64,000 nucleotides of DNA from CAVTND01 sp963735955 (GTDB taxonomy: Bacteria > Pseudomonadota > Gammaproteobacteria > Burkholderiales > Burkholderiaceae_F), in the NCBI GenBank assembly GCA_963735955.1, contig CAVTND010000015.1, positions 42,272 to 106,271 on the forward strand, written 5' to 3'. Shown here piece by piece: positions 36,734 to 45,762 of the stretch. Under the pieces are notes generated by a model. That model saw nothing but the letters and a program-made list of their open reading frames with translations. It ran no database searches and was not told the origin of the DNA. The position numbers and the translations under genes were made by a program. Positions within the stretch are counted from its first letter, which is position 1, and each line of letters opens with the position of its first letter.

Positions 36734-38374
36734 CTACTTGTCAGTGGGAAACCTGTAGTCCCTGAACTGCTCGCGCAGTGTCATCTTTTGCAATTTGCCG
36801 GTAGCACCGTGTGGCAGGCTGTCGACGAAGACCACATCATCGGGTGTCCACCACTTGGCGATCTTGCCTTCGAGAAACGTGAGGATGTGGTCCTTGCCGG
36901 CGTCCTGCCCGGGCTTGCAGACAATGATCAGCAGCGGTCGCTCCTGCCACTTGCTGTGCTTGACGCCGATGACCGCCGCCTCGGCCACGGCCGGATGGCC
37001 CATTGCTGCGTTTTCAAGATCGATCGACGAAATCCACTCGCCACCGGACTTGATCACGTCCTTGCTGCGATCGGTGATCTGCATGTAGCCGTCGGGATCG
37101 ATATTGGCGACGTCGCCGGTGTCGAAGAAACCTTCCTTGTCAAGAATCTTTCCGCCCTCGCCCTTGTAATACCCGCTGACGATCCAGGGCCCACGCACTA
37201 GCAGGCGCCCGGAGGCCTTGCCATCGCGCGGCAGGGTCATGCCCTCTTCGTCGACGATCTTCATCTCGACCCCGAACGGCGTGCGGCCCTGCTTCATCTG
37301 CAGGTCGAGGCGCTGTTCGAGCGTGAAATCCTTGTGCTTCGGCAGCAGGTTGCAGACGGTGCCGAGAGGTGACATCTCGGTCATGCCCCAGGCGTGCACG
37401 ACGAAGGCGCCGAATTCCTTTTCGAAGCGCTCGCTCATCGCGCGTGGTGCAGCCGAGCCGCCGATGACCGCGCGCTTGAGCACGAGCTCCTTTTTCGGCG
37501 TCAGCTTTTCCTTGTCGACATGGCCGAACAGCATCAGCCAGACGGTCGGCACGCCGAGTGCGAGCGTGACCTTCTCGTCGCGCATCAGTTCGTAGACGCT
37601 CTTGCCATCCAGCGACGGCCCCGGCATCACCAGCTTGGCGCCGCACATCGCGCCGCCGTAGGGCATGGCCCAGGCATTGACGTGGAACATCGGCACCACC
37701 AGCAGCGCCGAGTCGGCCGGGGACAGGCCCAGGCCATCGCCCATGCATGCCGCCATCGCGTGGAGCACGGTCGAGCGATGCGAATACAGCACGCCCTTCG
37801 GGTTGCCGGTCGTGCCGGAGGTGTAACAAAGCGATGAGGCAGTGTTTTCGTCGAACTCCGGCCATGCGTAGTCGCTGTCCTGCGCACCGATCAGCTCCTC
37901 GTAGCACTGCAGGTTGTCGACCTTGATCGCGGGCATATGCGCGTGGTCGGTCATGGCGATGAAGCCCTTGACCGTCTTCAGCGAAGACGCAATCTTTTCA
38001 ATCAGCGGAGCGAAGGTCAGATCAAAGAACAAATACTTGTCTTCGGCGTGATTGAGCACGTAGGCCATCTGATCAGCGGCCAGGCGCGGATTGATCGTGT
38101 GCATGATCGCGCCGACGCCCGAGACGCCGAAATACAGCTCCATGTGGCGGTAGCCGTTCCAGGCCAGGGTCGCAACGCGGTCGCCGGGTTTCACCTTGAG
38201 CGCAACCAGCGCCTTGGCAAGCTGCTTGGAGCGTCGATCGATATCCGAGTAGGTGCAGCGGTGAATCGGACCCTCGATCGTGCGCGACACGATCTCGCCG
38301 TGGGGATGATTGGTGTTTGCATGCTCGATCACCGACGAGATCAGCAGCGGGCGGTTCTGCATCAAGCCAAGCAT
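36734..38374 (-). CDS. Medium/long-chain fatty acid-CoA ligase
   Basis: AMP-forming acyl-CoA synthetase of 546 residues that activates fatty acids. The P-loop is YTSGTTGNPKGVLYSH; later motifs are WGMTEMSPLG, the hinge DTGDVANIDPDGYMQITDRSKDVIKSGGEWIS, and the C-terminal lysine in PHGATGKLQK. ATG 38374 follows GGAGACC at the right distance; a TTG two codons upstream is possible. Neighbouring WS/DGATs need acyl-CoA, and a ligase of this kind also accompanies DUF1302/DUF1329 genes in other proteobacteria, so it may serve both loci. Confidence 0.93.
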   Translation of the reverse strand: MLGLMQNRPLLISSVIEHANTNHPHGEIVSRTIEGPIHRCTYSDIDRRSKQLAKALVALKVKPGDRVATLAWNGYRHMELYFGVSGVGAIMHTINPRLAADQMAYVLNHAEDKYLFFDLTFAPLIEKIASSLKTVKGFIAMTDHAHMPAIKVDNLQCYEELIGAQDSDYAWPEFDENTASSLCYTSGTTGNPKGVLYSHRSTVLHAMAACMGDGLGLSPADSALLVVPMFHVNAWAMPYGGAMCGAKLVMPGPSLDGKSVYELMRDEKVTLALGVPTVWLMLFGHVDKEKLTPKKELVLKRAVIGGSAAPRAMSERFEKEFGAFVVHAWGMTEMSPLGTVCNLLPKHKDFTLEQRLDLQMKQGRTPFGVEMKIVDEEGMTLPRDGKASGRLLVRGPWIVSGYYKGEGGKILDKEGFFDTGDVANIDPDGYMQITDRSKDVIKSGGEWISSIDLENAAMGHPAVAEAAVIGVKHSKWQERPLLIIVCKPGQDAGKDHILTFLEGKIAKWWTPDDVVFVDSLPHGATGKLQKMTLREQFRDYRFPTDK

Positions 38375-38480
38375 GGTCAAGGTCTCCGTAGTGCGGTTCT
38401 AGTTGTCGATGTTCGTCTCTCTGCGCGACTGCGGGAACGAACCAGCAGCGCTGCGTTCCGTCCCCGAGCCGGCTAGTGTA

Positions 38481-38954
38481 TTACTCGGCGAAGCTGGTGA
38501 TATCAACCGGGGTAATGCCCTTGGACTGGCAGAAGTCCAGGTAGCGCTTCAAAAGCGACTTCCAGTTTTCAATCGCGATGATGTTGTCTTCTTCATCCAT
38601 GTACAGGGAGTCGCCGACCTGGATATTCAGCGTGATGATCTCGCCCGCCCCCGCGCCTTCGGGGGTATGCACGGTGCCCGCGGTTTCATAGACGAAGCTG
38701 CCTGCGGTCGCGGTCCAGTCGTGCTCGCGGTACTTCCACTTGCCCTTGATCGTGTAGACCATCACGGTGCCGCAGTGATGGTGCTTGGGCAGAACAATGT
38801 GCCCGGGCGCCTTGAGCAGGGTCACGAAGGTTCCCGAGACTGGCTCGATCTTCAGTGCCTTGAGGAACACTTCGTTGCTGTAGGGCACATACGGGAACCA
38901 GGGATAACTTTCGGCGTCGACGTAACTGGTCGTGATTTTTTCGTAGTTCATCAT
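38481..38954 (-). CDS. Cupin-domain protein, 2,4'-dihydroxyacetophenone-dioxygenase-like
   Basis: Single-domain cupin of 157 residues. The metal site reads LPKHHHCGTVMVYTIKGKW with a second-motif histidine in TAGTVHTPEG. Length and N-terminal YPWFPY...FLKALKI match proteins annotated as 2,4'-dihydroxyacetophenone dioxygenase family, which cleave C-C bonds next to aromatic ketones; most relatives are uncharacterised. Divergent from the LuxR regulator and followed about 105 bases later by the acyl-CoA ligase. Confidence 0.8.
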   Translation of the reverse strand: MMNYEKITTSYVDAESYPWFPYVPYSNEVFLKALKIEPVSGTFVTLLKAPGHIVLPKHHHCGTVMVYTIKGKWKYREHDWTATAGSFVYETAGTVHTPEGAGAGEIITLNIQVGDSLYMDEEDNIIAIENWKSLLKRYLDFCQSKGITPVDITSFAE

Positions 38955-39250
38955 GATGGGTGTCTGCCTTGGGTTGAGGACTGTTCGAGGATCGATTTGT
39001 CTGGGTGCCTGCTTGAGCTGGGTGTTAACGGTAACCGTGTCCGCTGCAGCATCGCGGCCGCGGACCTTGCGGGAATAAACGTAACAAGTTCGGTGTCAAG
39101 CTTCCCCCCGCCCACGGGGAGGCTGCCACCTTGCGTCGAGGCGCCAGTCGGCTTCGGTTCCCTCCGCGAGTCCACCTAGCACGGCCCTGGTTCGGATACG
39201 CTTGCACGGCTGCCAGGAACGGGCACACCCCTCCCTGAATTCGCGAACCC
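38955..39250. promoter_or_regulatory. Divergent intergenic region between the cupin gene and the LuxR regulator
   Basis: About 296 bases holding the promoters of both genes. A partial dyad gttaacggtaaccgtg lies near 39025-39040 and could be an operator for the adjacent regulator. No gene is seen here. No clear -35/-10 boxes could be assigned by eye. Confidence 0.35.
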
Positions 39251-41926
39251 ATGGTCGGCCAGCCTTTCGTACTCAAGACGACGCCGCCTCGCACGCACCG
39301 GCTGGCGGTCGCGCGGCCGCGGCTCGATCAGTTCTGGAGCGACAACAACGAGCGCACGGCGACGCTGGTCGAAGCCCCGCGCGGCTTCGGCAAGACAACC
39401 CTCTTGACTCAGTGGCGGCGACGCTCGCTCGAACGCGGTTCGCTCGTCGCCTGGGTCGCACTGGATGCTGAAGACGACCCGCTGCGCTTTGGTCAGACCT
39501 TGCTGTACGCGATGCGGGTTGCCAGTGGACGCGCTTCGTTTGAAGCGCTTTCGGCCCAGTTTCGCGCACGCTCCGAAGCCGATTTTGATGCCTTGACCGG
39601 CCTGTTGACAGAAATCGCCAATCTCGCGACACCGACGGTCATCATGTTCGACGACGCCGAGCGCCTGCCTGCGGCCACGGTCGAGCAGTCGCTGGCGTAC
39701 CTGCTGCTCAATGCACCGCCCAACCTGCGGCTTGTCATTGGATCGCGCGCCCCGGTAGCGCTGCCAACCGCCGAAATGCAGGCGCACAACGATCTGACAC
39801 GGCTGACTGCCAAGGATCTGCGCTTTGAACTCGATGAATCAGTTGCCGTGTTGCGTGAGAGATTCGGTGCGCGCCTGACGCTTGATGACTGCGTGAAACT
39901 GCATGAAATGACCGAGGGCTGGCCAATTGGCCTCCAGCTCGCAGCGGCGGCAATCGAGCGTGAAAATGATCCTGCGCGTGCGATTGAAGCACTGTCCGCG
40001 CGGCAAGGGGACATCGAGCGCTACTTCGTCGAGTCGCTGTTTGAACGCCTGCCAGCATCGCAGCGCGAGTTCCTGACCCGAATTGCGATCCTCGACACCA
40101 TCACGCCCGAGCTGGCAGAACATGTGACCGGGTGCGCCGCCGCAGCCACCTACCTCGATCAATTGATGGCCGACACGCCCATGTTGGCGGTGGCCGAACA
40201 CCGTGACTGGATCCGGCTGCATCTGCTGGCGCGCGATTTCCTGATGGGCCGATTTGAGGCCTTGCCGCCCGCCGAGCAACGTGACCTGCATTTGCGCGCC
40301 GCTGAATGGTTTGCTTCGGAATCGCTGCTGCACGATGCAGGGCGCCACGCGCTCGCCGCGGGCGAGCACCAACGCGCGCGCGCCTGGGCCGACCGGGCGA
40401 TCTGGCATCTGGCCAGCCGCGGCCGGCTGGCTGAGGCTCGCCAATGGCTCGAGCACGTGACCCCGTCCGACATGGAGCACGATCTGCCGCTCAGGCTCGC
40501 CGCGACCTGGTTCATGGCGCTTGGTGAGCGGCCCGCCGAGGCCATGGAGCTCATTGGCCCGGTGCTGAACGATCCGTCGCAGAACGCACCGGCGCGCTTC
40601 GAGGCCGCCCTGATCTACACCTGTGCCGCGGGATTCTGTGATCGCGTCGGACTGATCGAAACTGCGATCGCGCCGTGGCGCTCAGGTCGACCTGAGCTCG
40701 GAGAGCCGGTGTACGCGGTGGCCTATGCCAACACGCTCGCCCTCCTGGCCCTGGTGCACGGTGAAACCGATGAATTGCGCCAGGTCCTGAGCGAGCAACT
40801 GGCGAAGGCCGACGAGGAGGATATCGGCTATTCGCGGGCCATCGGGCGCGCATTCATCGGGTACAGCCATCTCTGGGACGGAAATGCCATCAAGGCGGTC
40901 GCGGCAGCGAGCGGAGCACTGCAGGAAGCGGAACGTGCAACCGGACGGCGCGGAGCGCCGTCAACGCTGCTGGCCACGATGCTTGCCGCCGCTGCGCTCG
41001 AGCTCGGGCAGGCTGATGAGGCCCAGGCCCTGCTCGCGAATCGCCTCGACGTGATCGAGCACAGTGGGGTCCCGGATGCCATCATCGAAGCGCATCGGAC
41101 GCTGGCCGGCATCGCGTGGGGGCGCGGCGACGAAGCGCGCGCTCTCGATGTACTCGAAAACCTGCGGGTGCTGGGGGTTGCACGCGGCATGCCACGCCTG
41201 GTCATGACGAGTCTCGCCGAACAGGTCCGGATTCACGCGCTGGCGGATCGGCTGGAAACGGCACGCGAACGTTTGACACAACTCGAGGCAATGCGGTCGG
41301 CGTTCAGGCGCGCGGACTTCTTGCCGTTCCTTGCGATCTACGACCTGAGGGTCGCAACCGCGCGCGCCTACGCTGCACTAGCAGCGGGCAACAACACCGC
41401 CGCTGACGCCGCCCTGAAGCGCGCGAATACCCTGGCCGTCCGGCTCGGGCGCGGGCGTGATGTGATCGCCATCAAGGCCCTGCGGGCGGTCAACGCGGCG
41501 GCGAAAGGCGAAGCGCGGCGAGCAGGCGCCCTGCTTCAGGAAGCTGCGGGTCTGGCCGCCATCGGTGGCCTGACAAGAGTGCTGGCTGATGCTCATCCGC
41601 GTGCAGCCGCATTGCTGGCGGGGCTTGTCGACACGACCGCAACGGCCTCGGCACCCGGCGCGGGGCAGCCAGCAATGTCAATAGCTGCCTTGCCGGCTGC
41701 TACAACTGCGCGCTCGTCTGCCTCGAGCGGCATGCTCACGCCCAAGGAGGCGGAAATACTGCGTCTGCTCGACGCGAACCGATCGAACAAGGAAATCGCA
41801 CGCTCGATGGAAGTCAGTGACGAGACCGTCAAGTGGCACCTGAAGAATCTGTACTCGAAGCTCGACGCCGGCACCCGGCGCCACGCAGTCGACCGCGCCC
41901 GCCTGCTCGGGTTGATTGGCAACTGA
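39251..41926 (+). CDS. MalT-type LuxR-family transcriptional regulator (ATP-dependent)
   Basis: Large STAND-type activator of 891 residues. N-terminal NTPase domain with Walker A EAPRGFGKTTLLTQW (residues about 42-56) and Walker B VIMFDDAERLPAAT (about 130-143); a long TPR-like helical middle (about 350-800); and a C-terminal LuxR HTH with LTPKEAEILRLLDANRSNKEIA and VKWHLKNLYSKL. Such regulators bind an inducer and ATP to activate nearby operons. It converges on the DUF1302-MMPL operon and is divergent from the cupin/ligase genes, so both are candidate targets. In pseudomonads a similar regulator sits beside DUF1302/DUF1329 and an acyl-CoA ligase. Confidence 0.9.
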   Translation: MVGQPFVLKTTPPRTHRLAVARPRLDQFWSDNNERTATLVEAPRGFGKTTLLTQWRRRSLERGSLVAWVALDAEDDPLRFGQTLLYAMRVASGRASFEALSAQFRARSEADFDALTGLLTEIANLATPTVIMFDDAERLPAATVEQSLAYLLLNAPPNLRLVIGSRAPVALPTAEMQAHNDLTRLTAKDLRFELDESVAVLRERFGARLTLDDCVKLHEMTEGWPIGLQLAAAAIERENDPARAIEALSARQGDIERYFVESLFERLPASQREFLTRIAILDTITPELAEHVTGCAAAATYLDQLMADTPMLAVAEHRDWIRLHLLARDFLMGRFEALPPAEQRDLHLRAAEWFASESLLHDAGRHALAAGEHQRARAWADRAIWHLASRGRLAEARQWLEHVTPSDMEHDLPLRLAATWFMALGERPAEAMELIGPVLNDPSQNAPARFEAALIYTCAAGFCDRVGLIETAIAPWRSGRPELGEPVYAVAYANTLALLALVHGETDELRQVLSEQLAKADEEDIGYSRAIGRAFIGYSHLWDGNAIKAVAAASGALQEAERATGRRGAPSTLLATMLAAAALELGQADEAQALLANRLDVIEHSGVPDAIIEAHRTLAGIAWGRGDEARALDVLENLRVLGVARGMPRLVMTSLAEQVRIHALADRLETARERLTQLEAMRSAFRRADFLPFLAIYDLRVATARAYAALAAGNNTAADAALKRANTLAVRLGRGRDVIAIKALRAVNAAAKGEARRAGALLQEAAGLAAIGGLTRVLADAHPRAAALLAGLVDTTATASAPGAGQPAMSIAALPAATTARSSASSGMLTPKEAEILRLLDANRSNKEIARSMEVSDETVKWHLKNLYSKLDAGTRRHAVDRARLLGLIGN

Positions 41927-41947
41927 GCGGCGACCAAATTTCGACAG

Positions 41948-41972
41948 CGACGGCGGCACGCAGCCGCCGTCG
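41948..41972. terminator. Hairpin between convergent genes
   Basis: Ten-base GC stem (cgacggcggc / gccgccgtcg) with five-base loop acgca, in the 48-base gap between the LuxR-regulator stop and the MMPL stop. No strong T-run follows on either strand; leftward there is a short aaattt. Its place makes a bidirectional terminator role likely. Confidence 0.6.
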
Positions 41973-41974
41973 TA

Positions 41975-44392
41975 CTAGGCAGCCTTCGGGGCCTTGTACA
42001 CCGCTGACGTCGGCAGCAGGAAGCGCGACAGCGCCGGAATCAACACCAGCGCACCGATCATGTTGAGCAGGAACATGAAAGCGAGCAGGATGCCCATGTC
42101 GGCCTGAAACTTGATCGGCGACCAGGCCCAGGTGACGACACCGGCGGCCAGCGTCAGTCCGACCAGGGCGACGATGCGGCCAGTGAACGCAAGCGCGGCG
42201 CGATAGGCCTCGACCAGCGGCATGCCGAGTCGCTGGCCATGCAGCTGCACCGACAGCAGGTACAGCGCGTAGTCGACCCCGATGCCAACTCCAAGCGCGA
42301 TCACCGGCAGCGTCGCGACCTTGACGCCGATGCCGAGCAGCACCATCAGCGCCTCGGCAACGATCGAGGTCAGCGCCAAAGGCAGAATCGCCACCAGCAC
42401 CGCGCGCCAGGAGCGGAACGCGATCAGGCACAGAATGGCCACCGCGCCGTAGATATAGAACAGCATTTCCACCCAGGCTTTCTTCACGACCTGATTGACT
42501 GCTGCCTCGATGCCGGCGGAGCCCGCCGCTGGCAATAGTTCGACGTCGGCGACCGGATTGTCTGCGATGAAGCGCTCAACCGTGCCTGACACCCGATCCA
42601 GCGTGGCTGCCTTGTGGTCGCGCAGGTAGGCGATCACCGGCATCACGGAACATTCGACATTGAACAGTTCGGGATTGTTGACCGTGGCCTGCTGTGCGCC
42701 GTAGTTAAGCACGTCTTGGTTGCGTGACAGGGTCAGCCACTTGGGACTTCCTTCGAACGAACCGGCCGTGATTTGCCGCACGACGTTGGTCAAGGAGACC
42801 GTGGTCTGCACCTCGGGCAACTGCTGCAGCTGCCATGCAAGGCGGTCCGCTTGCTGCAGGGTCGCGTACTTCAGGCAGCCCTCTTTCGGCGTCTTGACGA
42901 TGATCGCGTAGACGTCGGAAGACAGCGAGAAATTCTTCGTGACAAAGGCGTTGTCCTGGTTGTAGCGCGAAAATGGCCGCAACTCGGGCGCACCCGGATC
43001 AAGGTCGCCGATCTGCAGCTTGGTCGACAGGGCAAAGGCGCCGAGTCCAAGCACGACGGCCGTCGCGATCGCGCCGGCAGCCCACGCCTTGCGGTCGGCA
43101 AAGTGGATGACGATGGCCCAGATGCCGCGCGAGCCGATGCCTTCCTCTTCCTGCTTGAGGCTGCGTTGCGCGGCCTTGGCGCTGACCCCAGTGAAGGACA
43201 ACAGGACCGGCAGCAGCACCAGGTTGGTGAACAGCAGCACGAACACGCCAACTGTCGCCGCTATGGCCAGTTCGCGAATGGCCGGGATCGGGATCAGGAG
43301 CAGCACCAGGAAGCCAGCCGCGCCATTGAGCAGGGCGGTGACACCGGCAATGAACAGCCGCCGGAACGTGTAGCGCGCAGCGACCAGCGTGACAGTGCCG
43401 CGGCCGACGTCCTGCATGATGCCGTTCATCTTTTGTGCGCCGTGCGAAACACCGATCGCGAAGACCAGGAATGGCACCAGTACCGAGAATGGATCGAGCC
43501 CCATGCCGAGAATACGCAGCAGGCCGACCTGCCAGATCACGGCGATCAGCGAGCAGGCCAGCACCACGGTCGTGCTGCGGATGCAGCGTGTGAAATAGAA
43601 CAGGATCACGCCAGCGATCAGAATCGCGGCGCCAAAGAACATCATGACCTTGACCACGCCGTCCAGCAGGTCGCCGACGATCTTGGCGAAGCCGATCACG
43701 CGGACCTTGTATTTGCCATCAGCGGTCTCGAACTTGGCGCGCACGTTGTTCTCGATCGCGCGCGACAGAGCCCAGTAGTCGAGCGGCTTGCCGGTCTTGA
43801 CATCGATATCGAGCAGCGGCAGCACAATCGTGCTCGACTTGAAATCGTTGGCGACGATGCTGCCGAGAATGCCGGCGCGCGCCACGTTATTGCGCAACTG
43901 CTCAACGCTTTTGGGCGAGCCGTCGTAGGTATCGGGCATGACCGGGCCGCCCTGGAAGCCTTCCTCGGTCACCTCGGTCCAGCGCACTGCCGGCATCCAC
44001 AGTGATTTGACCCAGGCGCGGTCCACGCCCGGGGTCAGGAACAGCTCGTCGTTGATCTTTTTCAGTGTATCGAGATAGGCTGAATCGAAAATATCGCCCT
44101 GGGTGCTCTCCACGACTACGCGCAGCGTGTTGCCGAGCCCGCGCAGCTGATTCTTGTTCTCGAGGTATGCCTTGATGTAGGGATGCCCCTGCGGCAGCAT
44201 CTTCTCGTAGCTGGCGTTCAGGCTGATGCCGATCGCGAAAAACGCAAGGACCAGGGTGACGGCCAGGCAAGCGAGCACCACAATCTTGCGATTGTTGAAG
44301 ATTGCCCGTTCGAGCTTGTTGCCGGAGTTCTGGTCGAAGTCCTCAAGCTTGTGGATCACCGGCATTGCTTCGATATTGGCGTGACCAGCCAT
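41975..44392 (-). CDS. MMPL/RND-family transporter
   Basis: Inner-membrane exporter of 805 residues with the RND duplication: a first membrane helix (about 33-55), a periplasmic domain, a five- or six-helix bundle (about 250-400), and then a second copy (helix about 440-460, periplasmic domain, helices about 650-790). Conserved RND segments are FAIGVSHGAQKMNG and GVGIGVDYALYLLS, each with the charged or polar residues of the proton path. MMPL proteins move lipids or hydrophobic molecules. ATG 44392 follows GGAAGGGA and lies 23 bases after the YCF48 gene. Last gene of the operon. Confidence 0.9.
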   Translation of the reverse strand: MAGHANIEAMPVIHKLEDFDQNSGNKLERAIFNNRKIVVLACLAVTLVLAFFAIGISLNASYEKMLPQGHPYIKAYLENKNQLRGLGNTLRVVVESTQGDIFDSAYLDTLKKINDELFLTPGVDRAWVKSLWMPAVRWTEVTEEGFQGGPVMPDTYDGSPKSVEQLRNNVARAGILGSIVANDFKSSTIVLPLLDIDVKTGKPLDYWALSRAIENNVRAKFETADGKYKVRVIGFAKIVGDLLDGVVKVMMFFGAAILIAGVILFYFTRCIRSTTVVLACSLIAVIWQVGLLRILGMGLDPFSVLVPFLVFAIGVSHGAQKMNGIMQDVGRGTVTLVAARYTFRRLFIAGVTALLNGAAGFLVLLLIPIPAIRELAIAATVGVFVLLFTNLVLLPVLLSFTGVSAKAAQRSLKQEEEGIGSRGIWAIVIHFADRKAWAAGAIATAVVLGLGAFALSTKLQIGDLDPGAPELRPFSRYNQDNAFVTKNFSLSSDVYAIIVKTPKEGCLKYATLQQADRLAWQLQQLPEVQTTVSLTNVVRQITAGSFEGSPKWLTLSRNQDVLNYGAQQATVNNPELFNVECSVMPVIAYLRDHKAATLDRVSGTVERFIADNPVADVELLPAAGSAGIEAAVNQVVKKAWVEMLFYIYGAVAILCLIAFRSWRAVLVAILPLALTSIVAEALMVLLGIGVKVATLPVIALGVGIGVDYALYLLSVQLHGQRLGMPLVEAYRAALAFTGRIVALVGLTLAAGVVTWAWSPIKFQADMGILLAFMFLLNMIGALVLIPALSRFLLPTSAVYKAPKAA

Positions 44393-44415
44393 GACGTTTC
44401 CCTTCCGTGAACTGA

Positions 44416-45582
44416 TCAGCGCGCAGGAGCGGCCGGAACCGCGACCATGGCTCCACCGAGCCCAGTGATAGCCAGCTTGCCTTCGCCGCCATCGACCACC
44501 GATGTGATCGGCATCGGTTTCGGCATTGCCAGTGGAGTGAAGGTCTTGCCGGCGTCCGTGCTCGTGGCGAGCCGGCCGCTCTGATCGGCGAGGATTACGG
44601 CATCACCAAGCCGGGTGCCGCTGACCACAGTCGCCGGCAGGCCGGCATTGACCTTGGTCCAGGTCTTGCCGCCGTCTTCACTGCGGAACACGTTGCCGCG
44701 CAGGCCATACACCAGCACCGCCGGCTTGGCGTCGACCACACCGAAAAAGCTGCCCTTGTAGTCGACCGGAAGCGCCTTGAATCGTTGGGTGGCCGGATCG
44801 AGTTTCATGACCAGTCCGCCCTCCCCGACGACATAAAGGCCATTCGCGGTCGGTCGGATCGCGTACAGATTCAGGAATTTCGGATTCTCGGTGCGATCGA
44901 ACAGCGACTCCCAGGTCTGGCCGCCGTCTGTGGTCTTCCAGATCAGGTTGTAGGCGCCGACGATATAGCCGGTCGTGTCATTCTCGAACCAGACATCGAG
45001 AATCGGCTTGTCGGGGCCCTGCTCCTTGTAGCGCTCGGCCTCGGCCAGCATCTCTTTCAATTCGGCCGAGCCCGGATTCGCCTGTGACTTCTCGGTCAGC
45101 GACTTCAGCAGCAATGCATTCTGCTGGCGGCCATCGAGCTGCTTGACCCAGGTGTCGCCGCCATCGGTCGTAGCTAGCACCACGCCATCGTGCCCGACCG
45201 CCCAGCCGTTCTTCTCGCTCGGGAAATAGACGGCGACCAGATCCGAGCTGACCGGCACCTTGGACTGTTTCCAGGTCGCACCATTGTCAGTCGACACCAC
45301 GATGTGGCCGCGCATTCCGACTGCAACCAGTCGGTTGCCGACCCGCGCCATGCCCTGCAGCATTCCGCGACTTGCGAGCGGCGACTCGATCGCGGGACGA
45401 TCAAGCACATCGACCTGGGCCTTCGCGGACTTGGCAGGAGTCTTGGCGGACGAGTCTGCCTTCGCTGGCGCGTCCGCCTTTGGCGCCTCGGCCTTGGTTT
45501 CGGCAGGCGCCTGGCCGAACGTCGCAGGCACCGGCGCCGCAAGCGCCGCCAAGCTCAAGAAGAAACTGATTGAAGACCGCAT
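44416..45582 (-). CDS. YCF48-related beta-propeller protein, exported
   Basis: 388 residues with a signal peptide (ending ATFGQA), a Lys/Ala/Pro-rich linker (about 28-58), and a seven-bladed propeller with repeated SxDxGxTW signatures (VSTDNGATWK, ATTDGGDTWVK, KTTDGGQTWE, RSEDGGKTW, TSTDAGKTF). Plant and cyanobacterial YCF48 assists photosystem II assembly; in non-photosynthetic bacteria relatives lie beside DUF1329/MMPL genes, where they may be assembly factors of the export complex. GGGGG before ATG 45582 fits a ribosome-binding site. Confidence 0.88.
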   Translation of the reverse strand: MRSSISFFLSLAALAAPVPATFGQAPAETKAEAPKADAPAKADSSAKTPAKSAKAQVDVLDRPAIESPLASRGMLQGMARVGNRLVAVGMRGHIVVSTDNGATWKQSKVPVSSDLVAVYFPSEKNGWAVGHDGVVLATTDGGDTWVKQLDGRQQNALLLKSLTEKSQANPGSAELKEMLAEAERYKEQGPDKPILDVWFENDTTGYIVGAYNLIWKTTDGGQTWESLFDRTENPKFLNLYAIRPTANGLYVVGEGGLVMKLDPATQRFKALPVDYKGSFFGVVDAKPAVLVYGLRGNVFRSEDGGKTWTKVNAGLPATVVSGTRLGDAVILADQSGRLATSTDAGKTFTPLAMPKPMPITSVVDGGEGKLAITGLGGAMVAVPAAPAR

Positions 45583-45716
45583 CGCTGTCCCCCTCTTCCC
45601 AACCGTTGCGGCTGAATGATCGCGCCGCTCAGCCGCGAAGTCTTGATGGATCGTGCAAGGCCGGCCGCGTTGGCGCTTGTCTTTCAGATGACTGTTGCGG
45701 CTGGTAGCAGCATAAA

Positions 45717-45746
45717 CAGATGACGCGCCCGCAGGCGCGTCATCTG
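45717..45746 (-). terminator. Perfect 13-base-stem hairpin after the DUF1329 gene
   Basis: Stem cagatgacgcgcc / ggcgcgtcatctg with a four-base loop, 17 bases after the stop of the leftward DUF1329 gene. On the leftward strand a short tttat follows, so it can act as an intrinsic or partial terminator that lowers expression of the YCF48 and MMPL genes relative to the upstream part. Confidence 0.7.
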
Positions 45747-45762
45747 ATCCCCGTCGTTGCAG

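Noticed and set aside
42773..44005. Open frame of 410 codons opposite the MMPL gene
   Set aside because: Antisense shadow; composition is dominated by His, Gln, Asp and Arg as expected from reversed membrane-protein codons.
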